Position numbers and translations under genes: made by a program. A DNA stretch of 64,000 nucleotides from Paludibacteraceae bacterium (GTDB taxonomy: Bacteria > Bacteroidota > Bacteroidia > Bacteroidales > Paludibacteraceae): assembly GCA_017630395.1 (NCBI GenBank), contig JAGBVI010000064.1:62001-126000 (forward strand). The letters are read 5' to 3'. Positions 57,847-64,000 of the stretch are shown here, in pieces (positions within the stretch are counted from its first letter, which is position 1; each line of letters opens with the position of its first letter). A model generated the notes under the pieces. That model ran no database searches. It was not told the origin of the DNA and worked only from the letters and a program-made list of their open reading frames with translations.

Positions 57847-58029
57847 TTATTCAAATTCTCCATTTAGGTATACACTTGTCAACTTCTTTTCATATCTTTT
57901 ACATTTCTTTTTAAGTCTTTCAACAAGTTTTTCAAGCTTATAAATCTTCTCGTCTTTTTCTGCAATCATAATTGCACAATCATTTGGTGTCATGTTCATT
58001 ATTTCTTTTTTAATTATGTCTACATTCAT
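57847..58029 (-). CDS. Small coiled-coil protein
   Basis: Sixty residues: NDCAIMIAEKDEKIYKLEKL then VERLKKKCKRYEKKLTSVYL, a basic coiled coil. Probably dimeric. Function unknown. Confidence 0.65.
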   Translation of the reverse strand: MNVDIIKKEIMNMTPNDCAIMIAEKDEKIYKLEKLVERLKKKCKRYEKKLTSVYLNGEFE

Positions 58030-58055
58030 AATCCTTGCCTCTTAAAATCTGTCTT

Positions 58056-58352
58056 TTATGTTATATTCCAATCAATTCTACCAAAGTCATAACACACATC
58101 TTGGCATCCTTTACAGCAAGAACAAAAGTTTCTTGGATGGTATCTCTTACTTCTATCAAGACTGAGATACTGATTGTCTTTTCCAAAATATCTAACGGTT
58201 AACGCCTTGATTTCATTTATGTCTGAGTTGCCAGTTCCATAATCGTATTCATAGGCTTTTAGATAGTCTACTAATTTTTCCAACTGTTCTTGATTTGTAA
58301 AATGAATTGCAATATGCTCTTCTTTAATATCACAAAACCTTTTCTTCCCCAT
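58056..58352 (-). CDS. Small cysteine-rich protein
   Basis: Ninety-eight residues. FCSCCKGCQDVCYDFGRIDW near the C-terminus has five cysteines, a metal-site candidate. The front (EEHIAIHFTNQEQLEKLVDY) is an alpha-beta domain. Function unknown. Confidence 0.75.
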   Translation of the reverse strand: MGKKRFCDIKEEHIAIHFTNQEQLEKLVDYLKAYEYDYGTGNSDINEIKALTVRYFGKDNQYLSLDRSKRYHPRNFCSCCKGCQDVCYDFGRIDWNIT

Positions 58353-58365
58353 AACCTTACCTCAA

Positions 58366-58893
58366 TTAATTACTCTTTGATTTATTCATTACATAATTTT
58401 TTAACAAGAACATGAATGTATATACCTCATAATCATTGTTTAACACAAGGCTGAAATTCTTTTTGTTCCAACTGGTGTAATTTTCATAAATTCTATTGCT
58501 TGGGAATCCTTCAAAGTAGCCCTTGTCATAAGTAATCAATCCCATAAAATCGCACTCAATATCATTTTCCGATTCTACACTTATACACCAATCATAGAAA
58601 TTATATCTTAATACAATCTTTAATCCGATTTTTGATAAATCCATTTCCATAACAGGAAGTAATACACTCTTAGAACGATGTGTCCCTATTACAGACGGAA
58701 CAAAGGAATCAAATATTTTACTTCGTTCATCACTAAAAGCCTTATATTTTTTAAAATCCGTTGCTATATCAAGAAACATATTCAACATAAGTACATCTCT
58801 AACAAACAAACATTGCTTTCTAAGACCGTCTTTGTAAATTAAATTTTCGTCTGGTTTATTGTTTGACCACCAATCATTAAGTCTTTCTTTCAT
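58366..58893 (-). CDS. Unknown protein
   Basis: One hundred seventy-five residues, mixed alpha-beta: MKERLNDWWSNNKPDENLIY, FVPSVIGTHRSKSVLLPVME, KIVLRYNFYDWCISVESEND. The gene is well separated with clear signals, but no family is recognised. Confidence 0.75.
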   Translation of the reverse strand: MKERLNDWWSNNKPDENLIYKDGLRKQCLFVRDVLMLNMFLDIATDFKKYKAFSDERSKIFDSFVPSVIGTHRSKSVLLPVMEMDLSKIGLKIVLRYNFYDWCISVESENDIECDFMGLITYDKGYFEGFPSNRIYENYTSWNKKNFSLVLNNDYEVYTFMFLLKNYVMNKSKSN

Positions 58894-58921
58894 ATTCTTA
58901 AATCCTTTTGACTCTTAAAAT

Positions 58922-59134
58922 TTATCTTTTATTATCCTTTACATTCAATATTTCACATCCATCAAAATAAGTAACATAATGTTCTGCCATACCAAATCCT
59001 TCAAGTCTTTGTCCAGTTAGAAATATTACATTTTTATCCGTTGCTTCATAGCCCTCGTTTAAGAGATGATTAATAATTATTTTTCCTATATCTTCAGGAG
59101 TAAGTGTAATCTTAATATTTTTCACTATATTCAT
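58922..59134 (-). CDS. Small protein, unknown
   Basis: Seventy residues, first gene after the promoter at 59220-59248: MNIVKNIKITLTPEDIGKII then NVIFLTGQRLEGFGMAEHYV. Starts behind GAGAGGTACTATAA. Function not recognised. Confidence 0.7.
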   Translation of the reverse strand: MNIVKNIKITLTPEDIGKIIINHLLNEGYEATDKNVIFLTGQRLEGFGMAEHYVTYFDGCEILNVKDNKR

Positions 59135-59182
59135 TTATAGTACCTCTCTTTATATCTTATAACCTTATATCTTATGTATTTC

Positions 59183-59207
59183 GGAAGCGGAATATTTTTC
59201 CACTCCC
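59183..59207 (-). other. Leader hairpin
   Basis: GGGAGTGGAA and TTCCGCTTCC (9-10 pairs with wobble) around a 5-base loop, just after the promoter at 59220-59248. AAGGTTATAAGATA follows, as after other leader hairpins here. No T-run. Confidence 0.7.
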
Positions 59208-59219
59208 AACTGTGTATAT

Positions 59220-59248
59220 ATTATACACTATTATAATGTAGTTGTCAA
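59220..59248 (-). promoter_or_regulatory. Consensus promoter of the small-gene cluster
   Basis: TTGACA (59243-59248), 17-base spacer, TATAAT (59220-59225). It overlaps the end of the DUF262 gene, as the promoter at 3167-3195 overlaps its upstream gene. It should drive the mini-gene run leftwards from 59134. Confidence 0.92.
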
Positions 59249-60316
59249 GATGTTTTCTGAATTTTCTTTAAAAAATTCTTTATAAGATTTTCCAAGTGCT
59301 TCGTGTCTTGCTACGATAGAAGCGTTTCTTGCGATAGCATTACTACAAGCTTCCATGTACTCAGCGTACACATCGGAATCATTTTCCGTCTTGAAGAAGT
59401 TGATAAGATATTCGGCAAACATTGATTCGCTGATATCATTTTCAATTGCTACCTTAACATAAGGGATTAAAGAGATAAGATGTGTTTCGGTATAAAGTTT
59501 CTTTGCTACATCCTTCTCCTTGTTCTCTTTAAGTTCGTCGTGTACATTCACAATGTAGTCAAATACATTAACAAGCTCTACTTTTTCTTCGTCTGTAATT
59601 TCAATCTCTTCAATTTGAGGATTAAAGTCCTTTGAAGCAAACGAAATATCTTCCACTTCACGATTCATCATAGTCCAAGCCTTAACTACAATGACCGCCT
59701 GATTCTTATTGGCACGAGATTTTTCCGTCAACATTTCTTCAAACAATTCATGAGAGCCAATATCCAAAAGCTCTTCAATATTCTTTGCAGAAGCAAGAGT
59801 TCTGTTTTTAGCGGACAATGGTTTGCCATTATTAAGTCTACGGAACATCTCAGCTTTCTGGTACTGTTCAAGGTTGTCAAAATATTTAACTGTAATGGTA
59901 GCATCCTTAATAATATCTTGAAGCTCTTCCTCTAACTCAGAGAATTTCTTGCCAGATATATCTACTGTACATTCATTGCCATCTTCATCAAGATACGGAA
60001 TAGGTTTTAATTCCGTCAAAGCAAATTCATCTTTAAGATATTTGTAAATGGTTGTATTACGCTGTTGACCATCCATTACATCATAAATCTTTACCTTATC
60101 ATTATCAGATTCTCCACGCTCTGCATAGATAGGAGGAATAGGATATCCCATAATGATTGACCAAATCAGTTCACTCATTCTATGTCGCTCCCATACAAAA
60201 CTTCTCTGCACAATGTTTTTAAAACTAATTGTTTCTTTATCAATCATCTTAACAATTTGCTTGCAAGTCCAAGTGATAGATGAGCCTTCAATCTTTAATA
60301 CCTTGTCAATAGCCAT
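59231..60316 (-). CDS. DUF262 (GmrSD N-terminal-like) protein
   Basis: Three hundred sixty-one residues. DUF262 belongs to the ParB/sulfiredoxin-like fold and occurs in GmrSD and BrxU restriction enzymes. Here VQRSFVWERHRMSELIWSII (about 37-56), YPIPPIYAERGE and DVMDGQQRNTTIYKYL (DGQQR motif, about 80-95) give the family pattern. The HNH nuclease domain of full GmrD is not seen. In phages, stand-alone DUF262 proteins have unclear roles; a nuclease or an NTPase is possible. The start follows GGAGGAATTTACT. Confidence 0.88.
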   Translation of the reverse strand: MAIDKVLKIEGSSITWTCKQIVKMIDKETISFKNIVQRSFVWERHRMSELIWSIIMGYPIPPIYAERGESDNDKVKIYDVMDGQQRNTTIYKYLKDEFALTELKPIPYLDEDGNECTVDISGKKFSELEEELQDIIKDATITVKYFDNLEQYQKAEMFRRLNNGKPLSAKNRTLASAKNIEELLDIGSHELFEEMLTEKSRANKNQAVIVVKAWTMMNREVEDISFASKDFNPQIEEIEITDEEKVELVNVFDYIVNVHDELKENKEKDVAKKLYTETHLISLIPYVKVAIENDISESMFAEYLINFFKTENDSDVYAEYMEACSNAIARNASIVARHEALGKSYKEFFKENSENILTTTL

Positions 60317-60362
60317 AGTAAATTCCTCCGTTTTTATATTTTTACTTATTATAACTTACTTC

Positions 60363-61139
60363 TTAAATAAATTCACTTCCAAGATTCAATCCATTAAATA
60401 CATCGGACATTTCATCATCAGTTAATCCAATGTATCTGCTTGTAATCGCTGGAGAACTATGATTAAAGATTGTTTGCAGAATAACCAAAGATTTATTTTT
60501 ATCTTCTGCATTATGCCATACAAACCGTCCAAAAGTTTTTCGCAAACTATGACTACCATAGTTGCCTTCTAAGCCAGCATCCTTAGCAGCATCCACGATA
60601 ATCTTCCATAAAGTTTTTTCTGTGATTGCTCCACCCTTTCTTGATTTAAATAGGTATTCATCCAAACTCTCAATCGGGTAATCGCTTACATAATTCTCAA
60701 TAACTTTTTTTACAGTTTGATTAAAATATAACTTAACAAACTTGTTTGTTTTCTTTGTTTTCTTAGGCTTAAGGCTGTAGAAATCTTTGAAGCTTCTATC
60801 GTCATTCATAAAGAAGTTGTACTTTAATCCACACAAATCCGAAGCTCTAATGCCCAGATTAATACCGATTAAGAATAACATCTTATTCCGACTAGCAATC
60901 CATAATTTATCATCATCAGGAGCCTCATCAATACGTTTATTAAACACATCAACCATAGCCTTAATTTCTTCTTCCGAAACAAATGGGTATACTTCGCTTG
61001 ATACACCAGCAACTGCATTACTATGTCGTTTATCAACTGTTCCGTCCTTATTAAGCTTAACTTTTTTTTCGGATAATCCACCTTTAATAATGTTAAATTC
61101 TATAACATTGTTTGTTGAAGTTTTTGGTAAAGTATTCAT
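60363..61139 (-). CDS. Tyrosine recombinase / integrase
   Basis: Site-specific DNA recombinase, 258 residues from ATG 61139 (AGGAGTGAG at right spacing; the longer frame to 61157 lacks one). Catalytic Arg in LGIRASDLCGLKYN, Lys near RGGAI, box II GSHSLRKTFGRFVWH (HxLR), and the nucleophile Tyr in SRYIGLTDDEM. Length and motifs fit small integrases. It could integrate the phage, resolve dimers or invert DNA, for instance the inverted-repeat region at 16.6 kb (speculation). Confidence 0.93.
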   Translation of the reverse strand: MNTLPKTSTNNVIEFNIIKGGLSEKKVKLNKDGTVDKRHSNAVAGVSSEVYPFVSEEEIKAMVDVFNKRIDEAPDDDKLWIASRNKMLFLIGINLGIRASDLCGLKYNFFMNDDRSFKDFYSLKPKKTKKTNKFVKLYFNQTVKKVIENYVSDYPIESLDEYLFKSRKGGAITEKTLWKIIVDAAKDAGLEGNYGSHSLRKTFGRFVWHNAEDKNKSLVILQTIFNHSSPAITSRYIGLTDDEMSDVFNGLNLGSEFI

Positions 61140-61180
61140 TTGTCTCACTCCTATCATTAGTTAGTCTTCTTTATGCTTTT

Positions 61181-61209
61181 ATTGTATCACAAGTTATTTA
61201 CTCTGTCAA
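61181..61209 (-). promoter_or_regulatory. Promoter of the recombinase gene
   Basis: TTGACA (61204-61209), 17-base spacer, TACAAT (61181-61186), one base from consensus. It lies in the gap upstream of the integrase start. Confidence 0.88.
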
Positions 61210-61266
61210 GTAGTTATCTGAAAATTCAAGATATTTTTTACAAAAATATACCTATATTCTACTTAA

Positions 61267-61665
61267 CTATAGATTACGAAGATATTTGTACTTCTTTTTG
61301 ATACGTTCCATTTCTTTTTCAAATTCTTCAGAAGTCAAATTATATTTTCCTTGTTCAACCCATTTCATTGTCTGTACTGCTCCATGTTTAATTAAATCAT
61401 CATGGTACAACTGACTATTCTCAATAATAATTTTTCCATTCACATCTCTATGTGGTTCAGGATAAATTTCTTTTAGTTTATATTTACCATTTTCAACATT
61501 TTTCATACGCTGTTCAACAGACACTCCGTTCATCAAATCTTGATAGTAAAGTTCTTTGTTTGCCCAATTCTCTGCTGGAATTGTAGGTTCAAAAGCTTCC
61601 TTAATTATCTGTACAACACTTCCAACAAGAGATGCAATAAATAGTCCATCAAACATTGTTCTCAC
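61267..61665 (-). CDS. Unknown protein
   Basis: One hundred thirty-two residues. A short hydrophobic start (MFDGLFIASLVGSVVQIIK) may be a membrane or packing helix; SVEQRMKNVENGKYKLKEIY and YHDDLIKHGAVQTMKWVEQG are two copies of one motif (xxxRMKxVExGKYxL and xxxxMKWVEQGKYNL). Ends in TAG. Function unknown. Confidence 0.75.
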   Translation of the reverse strand: MRTMFDGLFIASLVGSVVQIIKEAFEPTIPAENWANKELYYQDLMNGVSVEQRMKNVENGKYKLKEIYPEPHRDVNGKIIIENSQLYHDDLIKHGAVQTMKWVEQGKYNLTSEEFEKEMERIKKKYKYLRNL

Positions 61666-61672
61666 CCCCCTA

Positions 61673-62056
61673 TTAGTCTCTTATATCTTCAATATTTACA
61701 TACTCTAATATTAGAGTACGGCTTGCATATATCTCCATAAAAGCGGTAACTACATGTCTTACAAAGAACTTATCACGCTTACAAGCTGCCTTAAACTCAA
61801 GATATATTTCTTTATTGAATGTTGTATTTAAGGTGCTTACCTTTGCTTTTTTATCCTTAAACTTTAAAATATCTTCTGCGTTTATCTTAAATCTTCCGTT
61901 AGTGTATTGTCTCATAAATGTTTCCAACACTACATTCAAAGAATAGCCTTGTTCTTTACAACAATCCTTAAACTTATCAAAAACTTCCTTGTTTACTTTA
62001 GTATTCAAGACGGCTGTTTCTACTCTCTCCGCATTGCTACTTACTGGCTTTCCCAA
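61673..62056 (-). CDS. Tandem ribbon-helix-helix regulator
   Basis: One hundred twenty-seven residues containing two Arc/MetJ-type units: TAVLNTKVNKEVFDKFKDCC-KEQGYSLNVVLETFM and, after an insertion, STLNTTFNKEIYLEFKAACK-RDKFFVRHVVTAFM. Two fused units would bind an operator as one chain. Start TTG 62056 lies 8 bases behind AGGAGG. Probably a transcriptional repressor of the adjacent recombinase or of itself. Confidence 0.8.
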   Translation of the reverse strand: MGKPVSSNAERVETAVLNTKVNKEVFDKFKDCCKEQGYSLNVVLETFMRQYTNGRFKINAEDILKFKDKKAKVSTLNTTFNKEIYLEFKAACKRDKFFVRHVVTAFMEIYASRTLILEYVNIEDIRD

Positions 62057-62091
62057 ATCAAGTTCCTCCTAATTAACTTTTTGTCAACTAT

Positions 62092-62120
62092 ATTTTAACA
62101 CGCTCAACATTGCTTATCAA
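62092..62120 (-). promoter_or_regulatory. Promoter of the ribbon-helix-helix gene
   Basis: TTGATA (62115-62120), 17-base spacer, TAAAAT (62092-62097), close to consensus. The stretch AGTTGACAAAAAGTTAATT follows before AGGAGG and could be an operator. Confidence 0.75.
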
Positions 62121-62167
62121 ATGTATAATTATTTATACTGTATATTTATTCATAATAATCAGAATAT

Positions 62168-62509
62168 TTATTCATCATATTTTTTCATTTCTTCTTCTTT
62201 TAGATGTCCATTCTTATATAATTCTTGCTTGTATGCTCTATGTTTTCGTACTGTTTCATTCCATTCTTCACCTTTTCTCTGCCATTCTCTCCAATGTTCC
62301 TTGCGATATTCCTTTGCCTTTTCTGCACTCTCTTTATTAACTATTAAAAGAATTGTTTTCTTGCTAACATTGTATTGATTTGCTAATCCATTCAAGCTAT
62401 ATAATCCAGTAGAATACAACTCTTTAATTTCTTCCCTCTGTTCATCGGTTAAACGCTTTCTTCTGTCTTGTAAACCTTTTAGCTTAATCTTCTCACTCTT
62501 ATACGGCAT
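62168..62509 (-). CDS. Helix-turn-helix protein
   Basis: One hundred thirteen residues from ATG 62509 behind AAGGGGTG. The middle has LTDEQREEIKELYSTGLYSL and LANQYNVSKKTILLIVNKES, a resolvase or Homeodomain-like helix-turn-helix. A basic helical tail follows (AKEYRKEHWREWQRKGEEW). Likely DNA-binding; possible repressor or recombination accessory. Confidence 0.8.
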   Translation of the reverse strand: MPYKSEKIKLKGLQDRRKRLTDEQREEIKELYSTGLYSLNGLANQYNVSKKTILLIVNKESAEKAKEYRKEHWREWQRKGEEWNETVRKHRAYKQELYKNGHLKEEEMKKYDE

Positions 62510-62605
62510 TATTATCACCCCTTATTACTTATATATTTATTAGTTAATTATTCAACTGTTACAATATAACCTCCTTTTCAATGTACTACTCCTATCTTCA
62601 ATTAT

Positions 62606-62634
62606 ATTATACCATAATAAAAACAACTTATCAA
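62606..62634 (-). promoter_or_regulatory. Promoter of the helix-turn-helix gene
   Basis: TTGATA (62629-62634), 17-base spacer, TATAAT (62606-62611). The leader has GGAG followed by a short frame from TTG (LKRRLYCNS, then stop), possibly a leader peptide. Confidence 0.85.
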
Positions 62635-62649
62635 ATAGTTAATTATGTT

Positions 62650-62919
62650 TTAAAGTATGCCTTCGTCTTCAAGCGCCGTTATTATTCCATCGAATGTTTC
62701 ACAAATAATTGTCGTGATTGTTGGGATTACAACCTTCTCTCCAGTAGCTTTCTTCGTGTACTCCTTATTGACAATTTCGACATTATTATCAACCACAAGA
62801 TAACAAGTTTCATCGCCCCAAGAGGTATTTTCCAACAGACTATAATTTTTATATGTATCAATTATTCCCCATCTATTATAATATCCGTTAACTTTATATT
62901 CAATTTCTTTCTTTAACAT
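62650..62919 (-). CDS. Unknown protein
   Basis: Eighty-nine residues, beta-rich: MLKKEIEYKVNGYYNRWGII, NTSWGDETCYLVVDNNVEIV. Starts behind ACGGAGAATAATT. Function not recognised. Confidence 0.7.
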   Translation of the reverse strand: MLKKEIEYKVNGYYNRWGIIDTYKNYSLLENTSWGDETCYLVVDNNVEIVNKEYTKKATGEKVVIPTITTIICETFDGIITALEDEGIL

Positions 62920-62946
62920 AATTATTCTCCGTATAAAATTGTGTTT

Positions 62947-63180
62947 TTAATCTACCATAATAATTCCACAAATACTTCCGTCTAAATTGCTTCGTACTTC
63001 AATTTCAATATACGCTGTTTCATCTTCTTTACAAAGCCAATAATATTGTTCTTCCGATATATTATGTTTATTGATATAATCAATAGCTTCTTCTTCCGTA
63101 TTAAATCCACCACAAATTAAATGACTATCAGTTCTGCAAGTCTCATTACAAATACTTGCTATCACATCATAATAATACAT
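62947..63180 (-). CDS. Small protein, unknown
   Basis: Seventy-seven residues: MYYYDVIASICNETCRTDSH, then GGFNTEEEAIDYINKHNISE. Alpha-beta. Starts behind ACGGAGAATTTGAT. Function not recognised. Confidence 0.7.
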   Translation of the reverse strand: MYYYDVIASICNETCRTDSHLICGGFNTEEEAIDYINKHNISEEQYYWLCKEDETAYIEIEVRSNLDGSICGIIMVD

Positions 63181-63207
63181 ATCAAATTCTCCGTATAAAA
63201 TTATATC

Positions 63208-63459
63208 TTATCTCTCTCTAATCTCATAGATACTATATGTATCTACAAAACCATTATCCGTTTCTATTTCCCAATCTGGTTCATCTGCATCACTATTCCA
63301 AAACATCGGTCTTACTACTGTTGCATTGATAAACTTTGCCTTGTTAGGATATTCCATATAAACACAAATTGCAATCTTATCTCCAGCTTCAAGTTCTTTT
63401 ATCTCCGAAAATTCCATCCGTCTAAAAGAATATGTATTAGTATAAAAATCCGCTCTCAT
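63208..63459 (-). CDS. Small beta-rich protein
   Basis: Eighty-three residues: EIKELEAGDKIAICVYMEYP and DWEIETDNGFVDTYSIYEIR, an SH3-like or beta-barrel pattern. Function not recognised. Confidence 0.7.
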   Translation of the reverse strand: MRADFYTNTYSFRRMEFSEIKELEAGDKIAICVYMEYPNKAKFINATVVRPMFWNSDADEPDWEIETDNGFVDTYSIYEIRER

Positions 63460-63470
63460 AATTTTCTCCC

Positions 63471-63734
63471 TTATTTACAACAAGAAATCATATAATCTAA
63501 ACCACTTCTTATATCTTCTTCGTTTCCAAAATCATAAGTTCCACATTCAAGTACTTCTTCAAGCGAATACATTCCGTCTATTTCTTCACCAGAATTTAAC
63601 TCTAAAGATGTAAAATTTTCTCCGTCATCAACACTCCAATTATCAACGAATAAAAATCTATTATCTGTTATCTTAAACGTATTGGTTTCTTCCATTTCCA
63701 TCGTCATTATTTCTTTTAATATATTTTCCAACAT
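63471..63734 (-). CDS. Small protein, unknown
   Basis: Eighty-seven residues from ATG 63734: MLENILKEIMTMEMEETNTF, then YSLEEVLECGTYDFGNEEDI. Acidic. Function not recognised. Confidence 0.7.
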   Translation of the reverse strand: MLENILKEIMTMEMEETNTFKITDNRFLFVDNWSVDDGENFTSLELNSGEEIDGMYSLEEVLECGTYDFGNEEDIRSGLDYMISCCK

Positions 63735-63770
63735 ATTTACCACCGCCTATAAACCTATAAATTATTGTTT

Positions 63771-63977
63771 TTAGTCTGTTGTAATATTTTCTAACTGACT
63801 CTCAGTTAGTTTCTTGTATACTCCAAGAATCTCTACATTATTATCATTCATCATTGCTTTATAATTAATTTTAAATGCACAACCTAAAGTCCAAGTATTT
63901 ATGGTGTTATCTCTTTTATCTTTATAAATAATTAAATATTCAAATCTTGTATCTAAATCTAAACTTCCAAGTTCCAT
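63771..63977 (-). CDS. Small protein, unknown
   Basis: Sixty-eight residues from ATG 63977 behind GGAGAATTTGTT: MELGSLDLDTRFEYLIIYKD, then NTWTLGCAFKINYKAMMNDN. Strand-rich. Function not recognised. Confidence 0.65.
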   Translation of the reverse strand: MELGSLDLDTRFEYLIIYKDKRDNTINTWTLGCAFKINYKAMMNDNNVEILGVYKKLTESQLENITTD

Positions 63978-64000
63978 AACAAATTCTCCGTTCAAACCTT

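Noticed and set aside
60787..61164. Plus-strand frame of 125 codons over the recombinase
   Set aside because: Antisense shadow of the integrase; no start signals; hydrophobic sequence comes from reading AT-rich DNA backwards.
1..64000. tRNA genes, rRNA genes and CRISPR arrays
   Set aside because: Gaps between genes are mostly under 150 bases and I saw no cloverleaf-like GC-rich segments and no regularly spaced repeats with spacers.

Overview
The window is a gene-dense, AT-rich stretch of what looks like a large tailed-phage genome whose host is a low-GC anaerobic bacterium of the Bacillota. The evidence is a private replication set (DnaE-type polymerase, DnaB-type helicase, Toprim primase, RecD2-type helicase, NAD-dependent ligase, Sak4-type ATPase, SSB-like protein), an oxygen-sensitive class III ribonucleotide reductase, GAGGT-type ribosome binding sites, free-standing homing endonucleases, a cell-wall hydrolase and many very small genes separated by about 25 bases. 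No capsid, tail or terminase gene is present, so a large plasmid-like element cannot be excluded. Every convincing gene lies on the minus strand, so transcription runs from high to low coordinates. I found no tRNA, rRNA or CRISPR array.

Layout from left to right. 1-8.7 kb: nrdD (cut by the window edge), ligA, recD2-like and dnaE-like genes. 8.7-15.6 kb: small unknown genes, many with zinc-binding motifs, plus a RecB-like nuclease. 15.6-18.1 kb: two PAPS-reductase-family ATPases flanking an unusual intergenic region with inverted repeats. 18.1-24.8 kb: primase, helicase, Sak4-type ATPase, HNH homing endonuclease and SSB-like protein. 24.8-32.2 kb: deoxyribosyltransferase-like protein, FolD, a YopX-like protein, a zinc-ribbon nuclease, a cysteine desulfurase, a SleB-type hydrolase and a recombinase-like protein. 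32.4-36.5 kb: an NAD+ operon with nicotinamidase, PRPP-synthetase/Adps-like (broken by an amber codon), NAMPT/Namat-like, macro domain and NadE. 36.5-49.1 kb: about 40 mini-genes. 49.1-50.9 kb: PnuC and NadR, a second NAD+ route. 51.4-59.2 kb: a radical-SAM enzyme, twin proteins with a shared N-terminus, an AAA+ ATPase and more mini-genes. 59.2-62.6 kb: a DUF262 protein, a tyrosine recombinase and two DNA-binding regulators. 62.6-64 kb: small unknown genes.

Transcription signals are clear. Six promoters have a perfect TTGACA box, five of them with a perfect TATAAT box, and two more are close matches (TTGATA with TATAAT or TAAAAT). All have a 17-base spacer. Several leaders carry a hairpin with no U-tract and a recurring AAGGTTATA-like motif. 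Between the mini-genes a short A/T palindrome recurs (TTAAAA, a short spacer, TTTTAAGAGG), in which the upstream stop codon and the downstream ribosome binding site are embedded.

The most interesting points are the two NAD+ modules, which resemble the NAD+ reconstitution pathways phages use against NAD+-depleting immunity; a possible invertible start-site switch upstream of a PAPS-reductase-family gene; an in-frame amber codon in the PRPP-synthetase-like gene; the recurring intercistronic palindrome; and the twin proteins beginning MKRQIR..VFETNSSSTHS next to a radical-SAM enzyme and an AAA+ ATPase.
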